A DNA stretch of 64,000 nt from Streptosporangium sp040640155. Its GTDB lineage: Bacteria > Actinomycetota > Actinomycetes > Streptosporangiales > Streptosporangiaceae. Where the stretch lies: positions 124,001 to 188,000 of the forward strand of contig NZ_JBFABE010000010.1 in the NCBI RefSeq assembly GCF_040640155.1, given 5' to 3'. Positions within the stretch are counted from its first letter, which is position 1, and each line of letters begins with the position of its first letter. Position numbers and translations under genes: made by a program. The notes beneath the pieces were generated by a model that saw only the letters and a list, made by a program, of their open reading frames with translations, had not been told where the DNA came from and ran no database searches. This document shows, one piece after another, positions 59,938 to 64,000 of the stretch.

Positions 59938-60441
59938 TCACCCGGAATGTTCCCCCACGTTCGCCTCCAGCACACCTCTGAGAAGGTCCACTGCCTCATT
60001 GACCGTCGACTCCCGGATCCGCTCGCGCGTCCCGGCCAGCCGTGGATCCCGGTGCCATACCCGTCCATCCGGCCCGCTAACGGCCAGGTGGACGGTACCG
60101 GGAGCTTTGCCGTCCTGCGGATCGGGACCGGCCACCCCGGTGGCGGCCAGGCCGTACGTGGAGCCGGTCAGCAGGCGCACCCCCTCGGCCATGGCGGCGG
60201 CGACGTCCGGGTGCACGGCCCCCTCGCGTTCCAGGAGCTCGGCGGGGACGCCCAGCAGGCGGTGCTTGAGCTCGGTGGCGTAGGAGAGGACCCCGCCCAC
60301 GAAGGCCGCCGAGGCTCCGGGCGGGGTCGTGAGGGCCGCGCCGATCAGGCCGGCGGTCAGCGACTCGGCCACCGACACCGTCTCACCCCTTCCGGCGAGG
60401 AGGGAGACGACCTGGGCGGGCGCGGGCGGGCGCGCGCTCAC
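59938..60441 (-). CDS. cinA: CinA C-terminal domain protein (nicotinamide-nucleotide amidase)
   Basis: 167 residues from GTG 60441, which overlaps the pgsA stop (GTGA). Family motifs VSVAESLTAGLIGAALTTPPGASAAFVGGVLSYATELK and YGLAATGVAGPDPQDGKAPGTV are clear. The known activity of this domain is deamidation of nicotinamide mononucleotide in pyridine nucleotide recycling. The N-terminal molybdopterin-like domain of long CinA is missing. Confidence 0.92.
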   Translation of the reverse strand: MSARPPAPAQVVSLLAGRGETVSVAESLTAGLIGAALTTPPGASAAFVGGVLSYATELKHRLLGVPAELLEREGAVHPDVAAAMAEGVRLLTGSTYGLAATGVAGPDPQDGKAPGTVHLAVSGPDGRVWHRDPRLAGTRERIRESTVNEAVDLLRGVLEANVGEHSG

Positions 60442-61043
60442 AGGGCCCTGGCCCGTTTCGCGACCTGGCGCAGCTTGATCGCCCGGATCACGTAGTCGAC
60501 GCCGGTGACCACGGTGACCAGCGCCGCCGCGCCCATGACGACCCAGCGGACCGGCTCGGGCACGCCGGGCCAGATGTAGGAGACGATCGCGCCGATCTGC
60601 AGGACGGTCTTCACCTTCCCGCCGTAGCTGGCCGGGATGACGCCGTGCCGGATGACCGCGAACCTCAGCGCGGTGACCCCCAGCTCCCTGCCCAGGATCA
60701 CCACGGTGACCCACCAGGGCAGCTCCCCCAGCACCGACAGGCCGATCAGCGCGGCGCCGATGAGCGCCTTGTCGGCGATCGGATCGGCGATCTTCCCGAA
60801 GTCGGTGATCAGGCCGTAGCGGCGGGCCAGCTCACCGTCGAGCAGGTCGGTGAACGAGGCCACCACGAAGACCACCAGCGCGGCGGCCCGCCAGCCGGAG
60901 CCGGGCAGGAAGAGGCAGGCCACGAAGAACGGGACCAACGCCAGCCGTATCACCGTCACGACGTTGGCGATGTTCCACGCGCTCACCGGGGGGCGCGCGG
61001 AGGCCGCGGTCGAATCGGTGCCGGTCTCTGGCGTGTTGGTCAT
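60438..61043 (-). CDS. pgsA: CDP-diacylglycerol-glycerol-3-phosphate phosphatidyltransferase
   Basis: 201 residues, several membrane helices. The CDP-alcohol phosphotransferase signature is seen as DLLDGELARRYGLITDFGKIADPIADK. It makes phosphatidylglycerol phosphate at the membrane. The relative in the same locus of other actinobacteria is called pgsA; a role in phosphatidylglycerol or a related lipid is expected. Start is the ATG 25 bases after rimO. Confidence 0.92.
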   Translation of the reverse strand: MTNTPETGTDSTAASARPPVSAWNIANVVTVIRLALVPFFVACLFLPGSGWRAAALVVFVVASFTDLLDGELARRYGLITDFGKIADPIADKALIGAALIGLSVLGELPWWVTVVILGRELGVTALRFAVIRHGVIPASYGGKVKTVLQIGAIVSYIWPGVPEPVRWVVMGAAALVTVVTGVDYVIRAIKLRQVAKRARAL

Positions 61044-61068
61044 ACGCCCTCCCGGCCCGGCGGCGCGT

Positions 61069-62487
61069 TCACGAGGCCGCCTTGATGCGGGCGATCAGGT
61101 CGACCCCCTCCGAGTCGACCACGACCGCCCGGACGATCTGGCCGGGCACCAGCCCGATGCCCTGGACGGTCACCGAGCCGTCCACCTCGGGGCCCTGGTG
61201 CGCCGCGCGCCCCTCGTAGCCGCCGTCGCCGAGGTCCTCCTCGATCAGGACGTCGACCTCGGTCCCGATCCGCTCCTCGGCCCGCTGGGCCATCAGCTCC
61301 TCGGCCAGCTCGGTGAGGGCGGCCAGGCGGGCGTCGACGACCTCCTGGTCGAGCTTGCCCGGGAGCGTGGCCGCCTCGGTGCCGTCCTCGTCGGAGTAGC
61401 CGAAGACGCCGATGACGTCGAGCCTGGCCTCCTGAAGGAAGCCGGTCAGCTCGGCGAACTCCTCCTCGGTCTCGCCGGGGAAGCCCACGATGAGGTTGGA
61501 CCGCACGCCCGCCTCTGGGGCGTGGGCGCGGATCGACTCCAGCAGGTCCAGGAACCGGGCGGGGTCGCCGAAGCGGCGCATCCGGCGCAGCACCGTGCCG
61601 GAGGCGTGCTGGAAGGACAGGTCGAAGTAGGGGGCCACCCCCTCGGTGGAGGAGATGATCTCCAGCAGTCCCGGGCGGAGCTCGGCGGGCTGCAGGTAGC
61701 TCACCCGGACCCGCTCGATCCCGTCGGTCGCGGCCAGGGCGGGCAGCAGCTTCTCCAGCGCCCGCAGGTCGCCGAGGTCCTTGCCGTAGGAGGTGGAGTT
61801 CTCGCTCACCAGGACCAGTTCCCTGACCCCCTCGGAGGCCAGCCAGGCGGCCTCGCCCAGCAGCTCCTCGGCGCCGCGCGAGACGTACGCGCCACGGAAG
61901 GCCGGGATGGCGCAGAACGTGCAGCGCCGGTCGCAGCCGGAGGCCAGCTTCAGCGAGGCCACCGGCCCGTCGCCCAGGCGCTTGCGGAGCGGCCGGGGGC
62001 CGCTGGCGGGGGCGAGACCCCGGGGGAGCTCGCCGTGGCCGGGGATGGCGGTTTTGGGGGCGGCGGCACGGTCCACGGGCGAGATGGGCAGCAGGGTCCT
62101 GCGGTCGCGGGGCGTGTGCGGGACGAGCGGCCTGCCCGCCAGCACGTCGTCGAGGCGCGCGCCGATCTCGGTGTAGTCGTCGAAGGAGACCACGGCCGAG
62201 GCCTCGGGCAGCGCGTCGGCGAGCTGGTCGCCGTAGCGTTCCGCCATGCAGCCCGCGGCGACCACCTTGGCGCCCGAGTCGGCCGCGGCGAGCAGCGTGT
62301 CGATGGAGTCCTTTTTCGCTGAGTCGATGAAGCCGCACGTGTTGACGACGACGACGTCGGGGTCGTCGTCGCCGAGCTGCCAACCGGCAGCCTCAAGACG
62401 AGCGGCGAGTTCCTCGGAGTCGACCTCGTTGCGTGCGCAACCGAGTGTGATCAGCGATGCGGTTCGGCGGGATGACATGGTGGACAC
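61069..62487 (-). CDS. rimO: Ribosomal protein S12 methylthiotransferase
   Basis: 472 residues from GTG 62487; an ATG three codons in is equally possible and neither has a clear ribosome binding site. N-terminal MTTase domain with CARNEVDSEELAARL, NTCGFIDSAKKDSID and AAGCMAERY gives three Cys for one cluster; the radical SAM motif is SGCDRRCTFCAIPAFRG; a TRAM domain is at the C terminus. RimO attaches a methylthio group to an Asp of ribosomal protein S12. CGFIDSAKKDSID separates it from MiaB. Confidence 0.95.
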   Translation of the reverse strand: MSTMSSRRTASLITLGCARNEVDSEELAARLEAAGWQLGDDDPDVVVVNTCGFIDSAKKDSIDTLLAAADSGAKVVAAGCMAERYGDQLADALPEASAVVSFDDYTEIGARLDDVLAGRPLVPHTPRDRRTLLPISPVDRAAAPKTAIPGHGELPRGLAPASGPRPLRKRLGDGPVASLKLASGCDRRCTFCAIPAFRGAYVSRGAEELLGEAAWLASEGVRELVLVSENSTSYGKDLGDLRALEKLLPALAATDGIERVRVSYLQPAELRPGLLEIISSTEGVAPYFDLSFQHASGTVLRRMRRFGDPARFLDLLESIRAHAPEAGVRSNLIVGFPGETEEEFAELTGFLQEARLDVIGVFGYSDEDGTEAATLPGKLDQEVVDARLAALTELAEELMAQRAEERIGTEVDVLIEEDLGDGGYEGRAAHQGPEVDGSVTVQGIGLVPGQIVRAVVVDSEGVDLIARIKAAS

Positions 62488-62631
62488 TACGGTATCGGGA
62501 GTTGGCCACCACCCGATGCACCTCCCCCCATTCCGGCACCGCCGTCCCGGTCGTTCCGGTCGCCGCGGACGCCGCGGACCCCCCGGTCCGGCCCGGCCCG
62601 GCCGGGCGCCGCCGGTCCCGGGATCGCGACG

Positions 62632-63393
62632 TCAGCGCCGCTTGGTGGCGGCGGGCGCCGCGAAGGACCGGTCGACGGTCTGCCCGCGCTTGCCCGGGGT
62701 GCCCATGTTCTTGCCGTTGACCTTCAGCGAGACGGCACCGGCGTCGTCGAAGACGACCCTCAGCTTCTCCTTGGCCTTCCAGGTCGAGGTCTTTCCGGCC
62801 TTGAGCGTCCCGGAGAAGATCTTCTTGCCGCCCGCGTCCTCCACGTCGACCCAGCAGGCCCGCCTGGCCTTCACCTGCAGGACCACGGTGTCGCCGCGCT
62901 TCCCCTCCGACAGCGACGCCGCGCGGCGCGTCGAGCTGGGAGCGGCGCCGGGCACCGGCGGGGCCGAGGCGGACGGCACGGGGGCGGACCTGATGTCCGC
63001 GATCGGGGTGTCGCCCCCCTCCATGGTCCGCACCACGCCGAAGACCACCACGATGCCCAGGGCCAGCGCCATGGCCGTCGTCCAGTTGGGCGAGCGGCGC
63101 TCGCGGATCTTCAACGGCATGTCGGCCTGGAAGACGGTGGCCGCCCGCACCGGTGGCGCCACGCCCCCGTGCTGCTCGTCGTAGCGGTGCACCATCGTCT
63201 CCGGGTCGAGCCCGACGACCTTGGCGATGTTCCTTATGTGGCCGCGGGCGTAGAAGTCACCCCCGCACTGGGAGAAGTCGTTCCGCTCGATCGCCTGGAT
63301 CAGCACCTCGCGGATCCGTGTCCGCGCGCTCAACTGCCCGACGGTCATCCCCATGGACCGCCGTGCATCCGCCAGATCGCTGCCAATACCCAT
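62632..63393 (-). CDS. RodZ-like helix-turn-helix membrane protein
   Basis: 253 residues from ATG 63393. N-terminal HTH_25 domain (IGSDLADARRSMGMTVGQLSARTRIREVLIQAIE), a membrane helix at about 118-135 (WTTAMALALGIVVVFGVV), a Ser/Pro/Ala linker and a C-terminal beta-domain of the DUF4115 type (VVLQVKARRACWVDV...). RodZ proteins link the cytoskeleton to cell-wall synthesis. In actinobacteria this gene sits between ftsK and rimO, as here. Confidence 0.88.
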   Translation of the reverse strand: MGIGSDLADARRSMGMTVGQLSARTRIREVLIQAIERNDFSQCGGDFYARGHIRNIAKVVGLDPETMVHRYDEQHGGVAPPVRAATVFQADMPLKIRERRSPNWTTAMALALGIVVVFGVVRTMEGGDTPIADIRSAPVPSASAPPVPGAAPSSTRRAASLSEGKRGDTVVLQVKARRACWVDVEDAGGKKIFSGTLKAGKTSTWKAKEKLRVVFDDAGAVSLKVNGKNMGTPGKRGQTVDRSFAAPAATKRR

Positions 63394-63477
63394 GGCGCAC
63401 GCCCCCCGCCCCCCGACGCTGCGTAGTGACACCCATTCAACCAGTAACCGGCGGGAACACCACAGGCAGGGGGGTGG

Positions 63478-64000
63478 TCATTGCCCGCGCAGGTCCGCCA
63501 GCAGACCGGGAAGCTCGTCGGGCTTGACCATGACCTCCCGCGCCTTGGAACCCTCGCTGGGCCCGACGACGTTCCTGCTCTCCAGCAGGTCCATCAACCG
63601 GCCCGCCTTGGCGAAGCCCACCCGGAGCTTGCGCTGGAGCATCGAGGTCGAGCCGAACTGGGTGGTCACGATCAGCTCGGCCGCCTGGACCAGCAGGTCG
63701 AGGTCGTCGCCGATGTCCTCGTCGATCTCCTTCTTGGTCGCCGCCACGGCGGCCACGTCCTCGCGGTACTCGGCCGCCATCTGGGCCTTGCAGTGCCCGA
63801 CGATCTCGCCGATCTCCTTCTCGGAGACGAAGGCGTTCTGCAGCCGCATGGGCTTGCTGGCGCCCATCGGCAGGAAGAGCGAGTCTCCCTGGCCGACGAG
63901 CTTCTCTGCGCCCGGCTGGTCGAGGATGACGCGGGAGTCGGCGAGCGAGGAGGTGGCGAACGCCAGGCGGGAGGGCACGTTGGCCTTGATCAGGCCGGTG
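63478..64000 (-). CDS. ftsK: DNA translocase FtsK, C-terminal part (continues beyond the window)
   Basis: The last ~173 residues of FtsK/SpoIIIE are seen, open to the window edge. Recognisable: NVPSRLAFATSSLADSRVILD, GAEKLVGQGDSLFLP and the gamma winged helix LIVTTQFGSTSMLQRKLRVGFAKAGRLMDLLESRNVVGPS, which reads KOPS-like sites. FtsK moves chromosome DNA through the septum. Confidence 0.96.
   Translation of the reverse strand, partial: TGLIKANVPSRLAFATSSLADSRVILDQPGAEKLVGQGDSLFLPMGASKPMRLQNAFVSEKEIGEIVGHCKAQMAAEYREDVAAVAATKKEIDEDIGDDLDLLVQAAELIVTTQFGSTSMLQRKLRVGFAKAGRLMDLLESRNVVGPSEGSKAREVMVKPDELPGLLADLRGQ

Overview
The window is very GC-rich, codes on both strands with little spacing, uses many GTG starts and carries a block of genes typical of actinobacteria (recA-recX-rny on one side, ftsK-rodZ-like-rimO-pgsA-cinA-clgR on the other). 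It reads as chromosome from a filamentous actinomycete, most likely Streptosporangiales (Streptosporangium/Nonomuraea-like); that placement is an inference from gene content and order, not a database result.

Left flank (1-17600): 3' part of an S9 peptidase, RNase Y, RecX, RecA with a LexA box, a small conserved unknown, a DUF3046 protein, a VOC protein, the very long Lhr-type helicase, and a convergent DUF6493/SWIM pair. Right flank (58100-64000): Rrf2-type regulator, Nei/Fpg glycosylase, ClgR, CinA, PgsA, RimO, a RodZ-like protein and the 3' part of FtsK. In several actinobacteria lhr lies next to nei and both sit inside the recA-ftsK neighbourhood; here about 45 kb separates them.

Middle (17786-45325): a nonribosomal peptide gene cluster. 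A leftward six-gene operon with overlapping start and stop codons encodes an acyl/aminoacyl-AMP ligase, a C-PCP protein, E1-alpha, E1-beta and lipoyl E2 of a 2-oxoacid dehydrogenase complex (no E3), and a giant C-A-PCP-TE-MFS fusion whose thioesterase has Cys in place of the nucleophilic Ser. Rightward genes encode a C-A-PCP-C-A-PCP synthetase, a discrete carrier protein, a discrete condensation protein, and an N,N-dimethylformamidase-like protein; an FAD monooxygenase and a SARP/NB-ARC regulator follow on the other strand. A reasonable inference is that the 2-oxoacid dehydrogenase makes an acyl group for chain initiation or decoration, three A domains in modules plus one free ligase load substrates, the Cys-TE releases the product and the fused MFS domain exports it.

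Right of the cluster (45500-57668): a marR-MATE efflux pair with codon use unlike its neighbours; then a cell-wall/amino-sugar locus: ROK regulator with VanX-type dipeptidase, divergent ABC sugar importer and a NagZ-like GH3 enzyme. A second ROK regulator and a free-standing, catalytically degenerate condensation-like protein (a paralog of the one in the cluster) complete the island. A shared operator-promoter element links the importer operon, the degenerate condensation gene and the second ROK gene.
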